A stretch of DNA of 64,000 nucleotides from Aspidapion aeneum (lineage: Eukaryota; Arthropoda; Insecta; Coleoptera; Brentidae). Below, in pieces: positions 54,185 through 64,000 of this stretch. Location: the NCBI GenBank assembly GCA_963576565.1, contig OY755039.1, positions 129,818,140-129,882,139 of the forward strand. The letters run 5' to 3'. The notes under the pieces are model-generated. The model had not been told where the DNA came from, made no database searches, and saw nothing but the letters and a program-made list of their open reading frames with translations. The position numbers and the translations under genes were made by a program. The stretch's first letter is position 1; each line of letters begins with the position of its first letter.

Positions 54185-55258
54185 AGTTTAAAAACTTTCC
54201 TGACTTCTTTTTCGGGATCCTAGAGGGTGTGAAACCAAACCGAACCAACCGAAACATATTTTCGAAAAATTATTTCCCTAAATTAGCTTTCCGGTCCTCA
54301 TTTTGGAAGGTTGAAATCGGTGTTACTCTAACCTTTCTTAATTATTTAATTATTATATTAATTAAACAAAGTTTAGGAAAATACCAATTTCGACATTCCA
54401 AGAAAGAAAATTTTGCCGAACCAATTTCCGTTCGGAGAAATGGTTTTAGAACAAGTTTCCGTTCAAAAAAAATGATTTCGAACAAATTTCCATTAGAAGA
54501 AACTGTTTTCATACAAATTTCCATTCGAAGAAAATATTTTCGAACAGAGTTCTGCGACCCGCCGCGCCGTGTTGCTATCCAAAAAAATACGTATAGATGG
54601 TAAATAAAGTAGTAATAACGAATTTAGAAGGAAATGAATGCAAACAGGATTGACAATGCAATCGTATCATCTGTAAAATAGTGGTTGAAACAAAAATAGA
54701 TTTTACTAATTTATGCCTCGTTGTGTGTATTAAAAAAATATATAAAATATTTTTGCAAAATAAGAATAAACACGCCATTTTAAAGAATCAATTATGATTT
54801 TGTCCGCCATGTTAAATTTTAAGATGGCGATAAACTTTGATCATGTTCTTTAAAAAAAATCAATTCTTACCAGGATGAATTTATAAGGAAATAAATGCGG
54901 ACATGACAAAAATATATTTTTTTTAAAACCACTAAACCGATTTTGCTGACTCTTACCTCGTTGTGCGTGGCAAGAATGCAGCTTTTTTTACTCATTTAAA
55001 AAATAATTAAAACGTGTTCGTAACACAAGAATAAACGAGAATCTTTGAAGGGTACAATTTAATTTCACCCGCCATCTTGGATTTTGAGAGGGCGGCCAGA
55101 AAATATATCTAGTCAAAACTCTGGTTAATTCTCTGCCAAGTGCAGTTTGTCCCATTAAAATCGAATGTATAGTTCAAAAGTTATATTGAAAAAAATTTGT
55201 CCGGTTTTTTTTGGCCCACCCGGTATATAGAGATCACTGTTCATACTATCCCATATTA
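54185..55258. other. Repeat fragments upstream of the Penelope-like element
   Basis: 54185-54415 matches the inner arm of the fold-back element at 29018-29835 (CCTGACTTCTTTTTCGGGAT). 54420-54545 has TTTCCATT/GTTCGAAGAAA imperfect repeats. 54780-55110 has CCGCCAT.TT/AAGATGGCG blocks. No gene. Confidence 0.45.
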
Positions 55259-55376
55259 GAAACAACATTTCGGACTTCCATTGTCTTTATTTATTTTAAA
55301 ACACGACGTTTCGGTTAGTAAGTATCTCTAACCGTTATCAAGTGTAAACTAAACAATCTAGTCTTTAGGCTACTAC

Positions 55377-55853
55377 TTATACTACTTGGTGTGCAGTCAG
55401 GTGTGACGGCCCGCCACCTTTTTTTTTAATCCTAAGACGCCTGTTTTCCTTAAAGAGTGGTTTCCATCTGTTTGGTATGTCCGTGCTTGGTTGACTGAAA
55501 ACTTCTTTATTCTGCATTATAAACGCAGCTTTAATAAACTTTCGTTTTCGCCAATGCGACTCCTTATGTAAAACTTTAGCTTCTGACCACTGAATCCTGT
55601 GATCATTTGACCATGCATGATCTGCTAAACCAGATTTTTCAATATCCCCTAATTGGATACTTTTTAGATGTTCATTTACTCTAACCTGAAGAGGGCGTTT
55701 CGTTTCACCTACATATGATTTACCACACTCACACGGGATTTGGTAAATGCATTCCTTATTATTTGAGGGATTGTCTGGTTTTGTTTTAGTTACAAAACTT
55801 CTTATCGTATTTCCCGAAGAAAATACTGTTTTTATATTATAGTGTTTAGCTAT
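55377..55853 (-). pseudogene. Penelope-type GIY-YIG endonuclease domain
   Basis: The frame reads IAKHYNIKTVFSSGNTIRSF, then ECIYQIPCECGKSYVGETKR and LQVRVNEHLKSI. I-Y-x4-C-x-CGK-x-YVGET-x2-L-x2-R-x3-H is the GIY-YIG nuclease core of Penelope-like elements. SLADH/GLADHAWSNDH and a final basic tail follow, ending at a stop at 55377. It is intact over its length but cut from the reverse transcriptase. Confidence 0.88.
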
Positions 55854-57577
55854 CCCAAGTAACATTTCTTTATTTATAGCAGAAGCTAAAAGGTTGCCAG
55901 CGCCTTTCCTTAAAACCATTAGTTTCAATGTTTTGTCGCTAGCACGTTCCCATTACCCTTATATACCCCTTAGACCTCCTAAATGGGACTCCCTAGTTGG
56001 TGGTGGCAACCTATGTATTAAACTCACTATAAAACCATAAGAAATAAATTCCAGCTTCGCCCTCTAGCGGTTCCACCAGTAAAAAACATTTTAGAGCTTA
56101 AAGCTATTATGCCAGGTTCTGAAAGCAACTCAGAAACGTCCTCTATCCTATTATAAAACTAGATTTGGTAATTTGGTACCCTGGCGATTCTGTTGAATAC
56201 CATAATACCTTTAGAGCAAAGAAGTTTTCGTATAAAAGCTATGGCGATATTTTAGATTCACAATGGCTATATAAAATAATCTAAGTCACAAAATTATTTT
56301 ATCACATAAAAATATACCGAGTTTGTCGTTTTGTTGATGATCAAATTGCCTGCCAGATTAATTTTTCTGATAAAATCGTATCTGAAAAGCTCTCAAAACA
56401 AGCGCGCCATCTCAAGAATGCTTTTTAATAGTTTTTTGATAACAAAATAACAAATATTTAAAATAAAAAAAAATCATTTACACTATTCACCATTAAAAAA
56501 GTCTGTTTGGTTTACATAAATCAAAATTAAAGTAAAATTATTGTTAAAAAACACTGCTAAAACGACTAGATAAATATTTTCTCTTTACAATGTTTTTTAA
56601 ATAAATTTATATACGCCATTCTGGTTTTATAGTGGTCACTTGGTTTTATTTGTTACTGTATCGCAAGAAGGATTTTTTAGTGCCCTTATAAAACCAACAA
56701 AAAAGAACAATGTAAATATAGTCAACATAACCTCACTTAAATTTTTTGTATTTGTTTTTAAAGTGTTTAAAAGCGTATAATTCAACAATAAAAAACATTT
56801 TTTTTATCGTGCAGGTTGGAGGGCAACCTCTTATATTGGCCGTCTAAACAGGTCTTATCTAGGCCTGTGAACCAATCTGTACCTAGGTATATCTATTATT
56901 TTTACTAGAAATACCTAAAAAAATAAAACATGAAAGTATTTACTTACTTCTGTTAGAACCCTTAAGGAAACAAGGTTTTATATGGCCGCCTATTTAAATA
57001 ATATGTAATATACAGCTATGGGTAACTATAAATACAAAAGAATTAAGATTACCTTTAAGCCTTCCTATAAAACCTTTTTAAAATGCCTAAAAGTAATGGC
57101 AAAAACCAAAAGTCTTAAGTTTATATTTACCACTCTTAAAAACCGTAAGGAAACTAGGTTCTATATGGCCGCCTATCTAATCATATTTACTTTTAAACTA
57201 CTGGTAACTATAAAAACAAAAGGATATAAGATAACCTTTTAGCTCTATTATAAAACACTTTTGTGATGATCTAAAGTAATGAAAAAAACTAAATGACCAA
57301 AGTTTATATTTATTTCTTTTTAAAAACTTTAGGTAGCATGGTTTTATAAGACCATCTTTATAAATCAGAAATCAATAAAACCAAAAGTATTTAAAAGAAA
57401 CAGAAGGAATATTAGTTTTATTATACTCCCTTTATAAATCACTTTTTGGTTGTATAACACCCCTTTAGGTAATTGGCAATATAAATTACCTTTATGTAGC
57501 CAAATTGATCCTAAAACCCTCTAAATAACCTAGGAACTAAATTAATAAAACCTTGAGTGGTAATAATGTTACTTGGG
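55854..57577. mobile_element. 1.72-kb insertion with CCCAAGTAACATT ends, no target duplication
   Basis: The 13-bp inverted ends are at 55854-55866 and 57565-57577. Deleting it joins the Penelope frame exactly (ENIKTN-IAKHYN). It is non-coding, and has internal repeats of about 175 bp containing AAGGAAAC.AGGTT and TATATGGCCGCCTAT (56964, 57137, a weaker one near 57330). The family was not recognised. Confidence 0.8.
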
Positions 57578-58047
57578 ATTCGTCTTTATGTTTTCTGAAA
57601 TCCCTTGAACAAATGGAATGTTAATAACACCTAACGGATTATTATTTTGAGAATTTGGTACATTTAGTTTGTTTTTAATTTTAAATATCGTTGAGTTTAT
57701 TAATTTCTCGGAATAACCATTCTGTTGTAATTCCTTTTTAATGTTGTTAATTTCTGTGGTTAATTCTTCATTATTACTACAAATATTTATGGCTCTTAAA
57801 TACAAACTTCTTATAACTCCTTGTTTTGTAGCAACAGAATGATTAGACTTAAAATTTAGGTACTGTCCCGTGTGTGTAGGTTTCCTATATACAGTGTTTG
57901 AATGTTTCTGTCTGATCGTTTGACAAGAACATCCAAAAAAGGTAAGGCCGAATCTTTTTCAATTTCCATGGTGCACTTGATTGTTGGTCGAATACCGTTT
58001 ACACTACAGAATTTTCTACACCATTTAAACGGTATTCGACCATTTAA
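57578..58047 (-). pseudogene. Penelope reverse transcriptase, C-terminal part
   Basis: It reads SVNGIRPTIKCTMEIEKDSA, LPFLDVLVKRSDRNIQTLY and, after a one-base frameshift near 57895, RKPTHTGQYLNFKSNHS, then GVIRSLYLRAINICSNNEEL and EELTTEINNIKKELQQNGYS. LPFLDVLV, Y-RKPTHTG-YLNF-S-H and RA..IC are reliable Penelope motifs. The fingers and palm are lost. Confidence 0.88.
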
Positions 58048-58072
58048 ACGGTATTCGACCAACAATCAAGTT

Positions 58073-58959
58073 AAGTACCAGTCTTAAAGTTGCAGCCAAA
58101 AAGTGAAAAGTTTTAAAAAGTTAAAATTAAAGTGAATTATTAAAAAGTAAAAGAAGAGTTAACCATTTTCTATAAAAATGTAGTCTTAAAGAAAATCTAG
58201 AGTTTTTCAACTCTAGAATAAAAAATATATTTTAGTGATTCGATGACAGAAAGTAAGTTAAGACTATTTGAAAATTGATTTAAAAGGAAAATATTACGTT
58301 TTAAACTATTTGAACATTGATTTAAAAAGAAAATATTACCGTTTATTTAATTGCTGTAGACAATTAAATTATTAGACTTTTATACTTAAATAAGGATAAA
58401 TAGATTTTATTAGAAATTATAGTAAAGAGAAAAGATGGAGATTGATTTTGAACTTTTGATAGTGCATTTAGTATTTAACGAGATTTAGACTATTGGAGTA
58501 AATTTACTGATATATTTACGGACTTGTTATAGGTATGTTACCATTGAAGTAATTTCACAATATTGTATGTCCTACAACGTTGTTTTAGGTATCTTATAAA
58601 ACTGTACATATGTACCTAGACTCTATCATTTTGATTTGCGAGGACAATGTTGTGTCGAAAGATTGAAATAAAACAAATTATTTTTATTCGTAGATAGACT
58701 CTATGGTATTTGCTAATGTTAATTTTAGCGCATTTTCGTAATTAATTTAAATGTTAGGACTATGCTAGACTTTGAATCTACGATTTGTATTAATAATTTT
58801 TTACTTTAAATATAACGTATTCTTTAAAACAATTGGTGTCTAATTTAACAATAACAAAAAAGTCAATAACAACAACTGACTTTTATCATAGCTATATGCA
58901 ACTAGGACGCCTACCTCCAAATAAATTTAATGTAATCGTGGAAAGGGACAAGTTGTATA
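58073..58959. other. AT-rich, nothing recognised
   Basis: No element ends, RNA genes or conserved frames were recognised. Confidence 0.4.
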
Positions 58960-59330
58960 AATATACCGCTCGACTAAAGCACCCCTAACTGCGGCATTAC
59001 AGTGTAATCAAATGTGGCGGTCCGTCCCTTTAGCTAAAAGATGCTTGTTTTCCAAAAGGAGTGGTCTTCATTTGTTTGGTATGTCCGTGCTTGGTTGACT
59101 AAAAACTTCTGTTTTCTACATTATAAAAAATTCAGCTTCAATAACTTTTCTCTAATGCGACTCCTTATAAATATGCAAAATTTTAGCTTTCAATCATTGG
59201 ATCCTGTGGTTATTTGACCAAATGATCCGCTGATCCTGATTTTTCAATATCCCCTAATTGGGTATTTTTTAACGTTCCTTTACTCTAACCTAAAGAGGAC
59301 GTTTCGTTTCTTCCACAGAACATAATCTGA
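58960..59330 (-). pseudogene. Degraded second Penelope endonuclease copy
   Basis: It aligns with 55390-55730 by eye (GTCCGTGCTTGGTTGACT, AATGCGACTCCTTATA, TCAATATCCCCTAATTGG, GAGGACGTTTCGTTTC) but carries many small gaps and stops. It is an older copy in the same orientation. Confidence 0.75.
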
Positions 59331-60049
59331 AACGTAAACACTTGCGTGTACGACCAATTATAGCTTCTTTTGGTATTATTAATTTGTCAGGAACAGGAAA
59401 GCCTACTCCAAATCCATACAGTTTACTATATTAGCTCGCAGTTTGTATAAACATTAATTTGGTCACAGGCCAACGCAACTTCCCGGTAATTAATAAAATA
59501 ATAAAGTCCGAAAAACCAGTTACATAAAGCTGCTTAACTAATAATTTAGCACAGACAAAAAGCTGCATTGATTGGCATGAAGGGGACCGACCATTCATAT
59601 TACTCTATTACTAAATGGCAATTTGGTATTGTTTGAATGGGTATCCCCTTGGAGCAACGGAAAAAAGTAATTGATTAAGAAATCAAGAGAAGCTATAGTT
59701 ATTAATTTAATGGAACCTGTTGTTGCGTATCTGCTCACATTCTTTTATAGTTTATAATTTATAGTTTTTAACTTTTCTTTTTCTTAAATATAAACTGCAT
59801 AAAATGCATCCACAAGTAATTTAGTTTTTGGTGAATACGCTCCAGAGCAACGAGAATTTTATTTTATTTCTTTCTCTCGATTTAATTCGTTATCGCGAGT
59901 TAATAATATTGAGAGGCCTTTTTTTTATAGAAAGATTCGAATTTTTCGTTGAACATTTTTATTTTAATATATTATATTTTTAGTATAAAATTCTGTCTGT
60001 CGGAAGAAGCAGTGTTCTGCTCACGCACGTTTCACCTTTTGTGATCGCT
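59331..60049. other. AT-rich, nothing recognised
   Basis: No element ends, RNA genes or conserved frames were recognised. Confidence 0.4.
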
Positions 60050-60320
60050 CAAGGGCGGATCCAGAGGTGCTTCTCGGGGGGGGGGGCACTTTAGGTGACA
60101 TTCTCTGTTGGTAAAAAACGGTATATATTTTTTTAAGCAGCATTTTATTGAATTAGTCAGTGGTTGTAATTTCGATGATAATAATAATAGACACTTTGCG
60201 CCGCAAGCAAAAATTTTGAATTTTTATTAGCAAAAACATTACTTTTTACTCATTTTTTGTATATTCAAAAAATTCTCGGGGAGGCAAGTGCCCCTAGTGC
60301 TCCCCCTGGATCCGCTACTG
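60050..60320 (+). repeat. hAT-type MITE (GGCGGATCCAG family), copy 1
   Basis: Ends CAAGGGCGGATCCAGAGG and CCCCTGGATCCGCTACTG, with GCGCCGCAAGCAAAAATTTT and ACCACTGA/TCAGTGGTTG inside. It is about 270 bp, the inverse of 60834-61091. Target duplications are not evident. Confidence 0.8.
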
Positions 60321-60493
60321 AACTCCGGAAATCGCGTTTCCATAACTTTTGTGGTTTAAAATTATTCCTATTTTTTAAATGTTTGTACTCAGATATTCAT
60401 TTACTTTTGTCTGTAATATTTCGTGCTTTAAAAAAATTATATATTTTTTGTGATCTGTATTTAGATAAACAAAAAAAATCGAATAAAAAATGT

Positions 60494-60711
60494 TAAAAAA
60501 CCACCCAACTGCTAAATCTACTTGTACCTACTAGTCGCAGTTGGGTAAAAAGTTGATAGGTATACCTGCTTAAACTTTTAGTTTGATGCCCAAAGCGCAC
60601 TTACGAAATTATACAGTTTTGTATTTTCATGAATCAGATTATTGGGTAATTTTGTACCCAACTGCGACTAGTAGTTACAAGTAGATTTAGCAGTTAGGTG
60701 TTTTTTTTATT
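60494..60711. repeat. Palindromic MITE (ACTAGTCGCAGTTGGG family)
   Basis: Two 50-bp arms (60494-60547 and 60655-60711) are inverted copies: CACCCAACTGCTAAATCTAC...AGTCGCAGTTGGGTA. The 105-bp centre is unique. The same end opens the window. Confidence 0.78.
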
Positions 60712-60833
60712 TAGACATTTTTTTATTTCCAACTTTTAGGTTTAATTCTTATTCAGCCTTATAGGAAGCACTATGCATTTACCTCATTTAGCTTTACCCG
60801 GAAAGTACGTCTAGATTTCCTACGGACGCGAAC

Positions 60834-61091
60834 CACTGGCGGATCCAGGGGGGGCACTAGGGGCACCTGCCCCCCCCCCGAGAATTTTTTGAATATACAA
60901 AAAATGAGTAAAAAGTAATGTTTTTGCTAATAAAAATTCAAAATTTTTGCCTGCGGCGCATGAAAGTGTCTATTGTTTTTATCATCGAAATTACAACCAC
61001 TGACTAATTCAATAAAATATATACCGTTTTTTACCAACAGAGAATGTCACCTAAAGTGCCCCCCCGAGAAGCACCTCTGGATCCGCCCTTG
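60834..61091 (-). repeat. hAT-type MITE (GGCGGATCCAG family), copy 2
   Basis: A 258-bp copy flanked by ACGCGAAC on both sides (60826-60833; 61092-61099), an 8-bp hAT-type duplication. Ends CACTGGCGGATCCAGG and CTGGATCCGCCCTTG. Inverse of copy 1. Confidence 0.85.
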
Positions 61092-61129
61092 ACGCGAACA
61101 GTGTTACCTTTCATTGAGTTAAGGTGGGG

Positions 61130-61330
61130 AAGTAGAGAGGAAGGAGGGAACTAGTAAAATGGTGTTGAAAAAAATCTTAAAGCGTTTGCAGAAAGAATTT
61201 TTAAAATCGCTCTATATTTGTGAAAGTTATAGCTACAACTGTTACTTATGGGGAGGGGGAAACTAGTAAAATGGTGTTGGAAGAAAAGTCTTAAAGCGTG
61301 TTCAGAAATAATTTTTGAAACCGCCCTATA
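61130..61330. repeat. Two 130-bp tandem units
   Basis: GGAACTAGTAAAATGGTGTTG (20-base core AACTAGTAAAATGGTGTTG) and TCTTAAAGCGT.T.CAGAAA recur at 61149 and 61262. Confidence 0.6.
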
Positions 61331-61875
61331 CAGTGAAACCTCTCCTTGCGGACCCCTCTATTAAGCGGACACTCCCCTTAGGCGGACAAATTATTTGGCA
61401 CCAAGCTTTTCCCTATTTCTTTACATGTGAAATTCACTCCAATAACCGGACGCGGAAAATTTTTTTTGATAAAAGAAAATCTGAAACCTCCCTTAACCGG
61501 ACGCGAACCTCTGACAATCGGACGGAGCGCTGCAAGACATGGGCATAAATATTATGTAGTATGTTGGCAGCAACGTACTCTGCAGCCGGGGAATTTTATT
61601 CGGGGGGGCGGGACTGCTGTGTTTCATTTTTATTGTTCAATTGGGTTCGGTTCGGTTCGGTTCGGTTCATTCATTCAAAAATTCTTAGTTTACGTGAAAA
61701 AATGGTTGGAAAGTTGAAAGATCGCTGAAAAATTTAATCTCGGAAAAACTCAATTAGCGGAAATTGTTAATAAATATATATTAAAATTTCGCAGTTCTCT
61801 TTCATAAGCGGACACCTCCAATAAGCGGATAAAATCGGCGGAAGCGTGAGTGTCCGCTTATAGGAGGTTTCACTG
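61331..61875 (+). mobile_element. pogo/Tigger-type MITE, copy C
   Basis: Same ends as the copies at 21 and 23 kb (CAGTGAAACCTCTCCTTGCG; TA outside). It is about 90 bp shorter and more diverged: the HTH frame is disrupted, and a GGTTCGGTTCGGTTCGGTTC microsatellite replaces part of it. Confidence 0.82.
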
Positions 61876-62312
61876 TATTTGATAAAATTATGCGAATATG
61901 GTTTTTAAAAAGGATGGGGGGGAATGACAGGATGGGGGATTGTTGGGAGCAGGGAGGACTACAAAATAATTACAGCAAATTAGACAACATTTGCAATGGG
62001 TTATCAAAGGCATTTCAATAAAATCGCCTGAAATTTAGCTAATTTATATGCCTTGTGACAATATGGCGTCTGACGACCGCCATATTGACTACTGTTTAAA
62101 TAAAATATAGCCTGTAGCACCTTCGGGATCAGTAGCAATTCAACGACACCTTTTTCGTCAAAATCGGTTTAGCCGTTTAGCCTCTAGCGCGACACAAACA
62201 TACATATTTACATACATACATACAAATTCCAAGCGAAAAACATTAACCTTCCTTTCATCGTCCTGCAGCTGGGTAAAAAGGTCACCCATGTACCTTTTTT
62301 AATTTAAAACTA

Positions 62313-64000
62313 CAGTAGCGGACGAAAGTTTGGAAACATATATTCAAATTATATTCTTTCTCATACGTAAATACAATTTTTGGAGGAAAGAATACTATTC
62401 ATATTTACCTTTGGCTCCCGTACTAATGCAATGTTTATCTTATCAATATTCGAATTCTTTCTACATAAAAATTTTTTTTTTGTCTAGTACCGAATATTTT
62501 TAAACGACAAAAGTATGGAAACATATCTGTATTTCATTTATTTTTCACTCTGCTTCATATTGATTTTGCGTGGGGTAAATAACTAACATCTGTGTAAATG
62601 GCTAAAGTGAAACAATTTTCAAAAGATTTAAGAGACAAAGTTATTGACCTTTTCAAAAGTGGTGTCAGAAATGTTGATATTTCTCAAAGATTAAAACTCT
62701 ACAAAGGGACGGCTTCGAAAATTATCAGGAAATATCAAGAATATGGATCAACTGCGACGCGGCCCAGGCGCTGAAGACCGAGAAAAACCAATTGGATGTG
62801 AGATCGTTACATTAAACGTTTGTCCCATGATAATCCTCGATTGCCAGCTACACATATTTTTAAACAAATAGTAGAAGAAGGTGCCGAAAATCTTTCTGTC
62901 AGAACAGTACAAAGACGCTTGGTGAATGCTGGTCTTTTTGGTAGGCGTCCTGTGAAAAAGCCCCTCAAATCAAAAAAAAAATCTCATGTACACTGGACAG
63001 AACAACAATGGAATACAATTTTATGGCGTGATGAAAGCAAGTTCAACTTGTTTGGATCTGATGGTACATGCTATGTGAGACGTCCAATGCGAAAAAGACT
63101 CGATAAAAAGTATCAGTTGCCAACAGTTAAGCATGGTGGGGGCAACATCATGGTGTGGGGTTGTTTTTCCAGTTCTGGAACTAGCCCAATCGTCAAGATT
63201 GAAGGGAAAATGGACAAAAAAGTTTACAGGAATATTCTTTGTGAACACATGCTCCCTTTCGCTGAAAAAGAAATGCCTCTACGATGGACCTTCCAACAGG
63301 ATAATGATCATAAGCATTCATCAAAATTCGTAAAAGACTGGTTTAAGCTGAAAAATGTTAATGTTCTTACATGGCCTTCACAATCCCCGGACTTAAACCC
63401 CATTGAACATCTCCGGGAGCATGTTAAAAGACAACTTGCAACAACACGGTTCAAAAATAAAAATGATTTGTTTGATAGCATAAAAAATATTAGGCATATT
63501 ATACCGTCAGATGTCTGTAAAAAATTGGTGTATTCAATGAACAATAGATGTCAGGCAGCGTTGAAGGCTAATAGGGTCACTGCATCCTGGAAGCCTGGCG
63601 TCTCCATGGGTAGCGACAAGCCCACGTGACCTGCCTCGGAATTTCCATGGGCGACTCGTCAACTTACCTCGGAATAATTAGAGTACCTACACGCAATTTC
63701 TATACAATATTGTAAATTAACCCCGGAGTACCTACAATTTTTGTAGAAGTTTGTAAAGCGATCTCAGAATTTTTAGAGTACCTACAGTATGTAAAATATT
63801 TTAAAAAAAATTAAAGACCATACTTATATTTTAAGTTTTTGACCAACTTTTTATTTTTATAATATAAATTAATACAAAAAATACTACAACAATTTAATGC
63901 ATACACTTTTACTTTTAGATATAATAGTAGTTATAGTACTTAACTACAATAAAAAAAAATATCATTTCTGTGGGGTTACCCTAAATTTTGCCTCTTTTGT
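62313..64000 (+). mobile_element. Tc1-type transposon with IR/DR left end (right end not in window)
   Basis: It starts CAGTAGCGGACGAAAGTTTG after TA. A second, related block (GACAAAAGTATGGAAACAT) lies about 185 bases inside (62504), the double-repeat layout of Sleeping Beauty-like elements. The transposase gene follows. No matching right end was found before 64000. Confidence 0.8.
62598..63629 (+). pseudogene. Tc1-type transposase, full length with two in-frame TGA codons
   Basis: Reading from ATG at 62598 gives 343 codons, the usual Tc1 length. The N-terminal paired HTH region starts MAKVKQFSKDLRDKVIDLFK. The catalytic triad is visible: D in WRDESKFNLFG, D in FQQDNDHKH and E in SPDLNPIEHL, 34 residues apart (DD34E). 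The GGGNIMVWGCFS motif is also present. TGA interrupts codon 59 (62772) and codon 68 (62799), in the GRPRK linker between HTH domains, so only the C-terminal 269 residues appear as one open frame. It cut and pasted its element when intact; now presumably inactive. Confidence 0.9.

Larger units (their letters stand above)
55259..58072 (-). mobile_element. Penelope-like retroelement, 5'-truncated and interrupted
   Basis: On the minus strand: reverse transcriptase C-terminal part (58047-57578), a 1724-bp insertion (57577-55854), the GIY-YIG endonuclease (55853-55377) and a 3' tail. The tail holds GGTTAG...CTAACC immediately before GAAACGTCG and ends AATAAATAAAGACAATGG. The reverse transcriptase catalytic YxDD is missing. 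The 5' break coincides with a 26-bp inverted repeat (57975-58000/58047-58072). Confidence 0.85.

Noticed and set aside
1..64000. CRISPR arrays, bacterial operons, rRNA genes
   Set aside because: None present; repeats are transposons and minisatellites, and the exons are spliced.

Overview
The window is a stretch of an AT-rich animal nuclear genome, almost certainly an insect. It has spliced exons with GT/AG (and one GC/AG) junctions, and a transposon mix typical of insects: P-like THAP elements, pogo/Tc1, hAT, BEL/Pao, Penelope-like, RTE/CR1/I-type LINEs and a tRNA-derived SINE. A beetle is a reasonable guess but cannot be shown from the sequence. There are no bacterial operons, rRNA genes or CRISPR arrays.

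One host gene dominates. It lies on the minus strand as twelve short exons (96-268 bp) between 53445 and 1829, and every junction keeps the reading frame (about 631 codons). In order, the protein has most of a Rap GTPase-activating (RapGAP) domain (exons 1-6), a linker, a BTB/POZ domain split by a low-complexity Ser/Lys-rich insert of about 130 residues (exons 7-11), and a BACK-like helical tail (exons 11-12). It resembles insect 'serine-enriched protein' (gprs). The first and last exons lie outside the window. Exons make up only about 3% of the window; the rest is intron filled with repeats.

Layout by coordinate. 1-2.0 kb: end of a palindromic MITE, a 1.4 kb P-like element with a THAP exon, exon 12. 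2.0-6.2 kb: a pogo-like element carrying LINE pieces, a MITE, exon 11. 6.5-10.8 kb: broken THAP remnant and an internally deleted BEL/Pao retrotransposon with a fold-back insertion. 11.1-15.2 kb: long-inverted-repeat element with a SINE in it, exon 10, chimeric LINE fragments, exon 9. 17-20 kb: exon 8, a second zinc-finger pogo remnant, LINE 3' end, palindromic repeats. 21-27.2 kb: duplicated pogo MITE inside a large TTGGCAC-repeat element, minisatellite. 27.6-32.1 kb: exons 7, 6 and 5 with fold-back elements between. 32-38 kb: MITEs and minisatellites. 38.07-42.91 kb: a hAT-like element with a perfect 8-bp target duplication and a 2.18 kb internal tandem duplication. 43.2-48.7 kb: exons 4, 3 and 2, a 146-bp AGATGGCGGC repeat, a gypsy-type solo LTR. 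49-53.4 kb: palindromic elements, tRNA-like sequence, exon 1. 53.5-64 kb: a possible retrozyme with a hammerhead-like core, a Penelope-like element split by a 1.7 kb insertion, paired hAT MITEs and a nearly intact Tc1 transposase gene with two TGA stops.

The host gene and the mobile elements have no evident functional link. The elements matter mainly because several sit within tens of bases of splice sites and because many are nested, so the order of insertions can be read.
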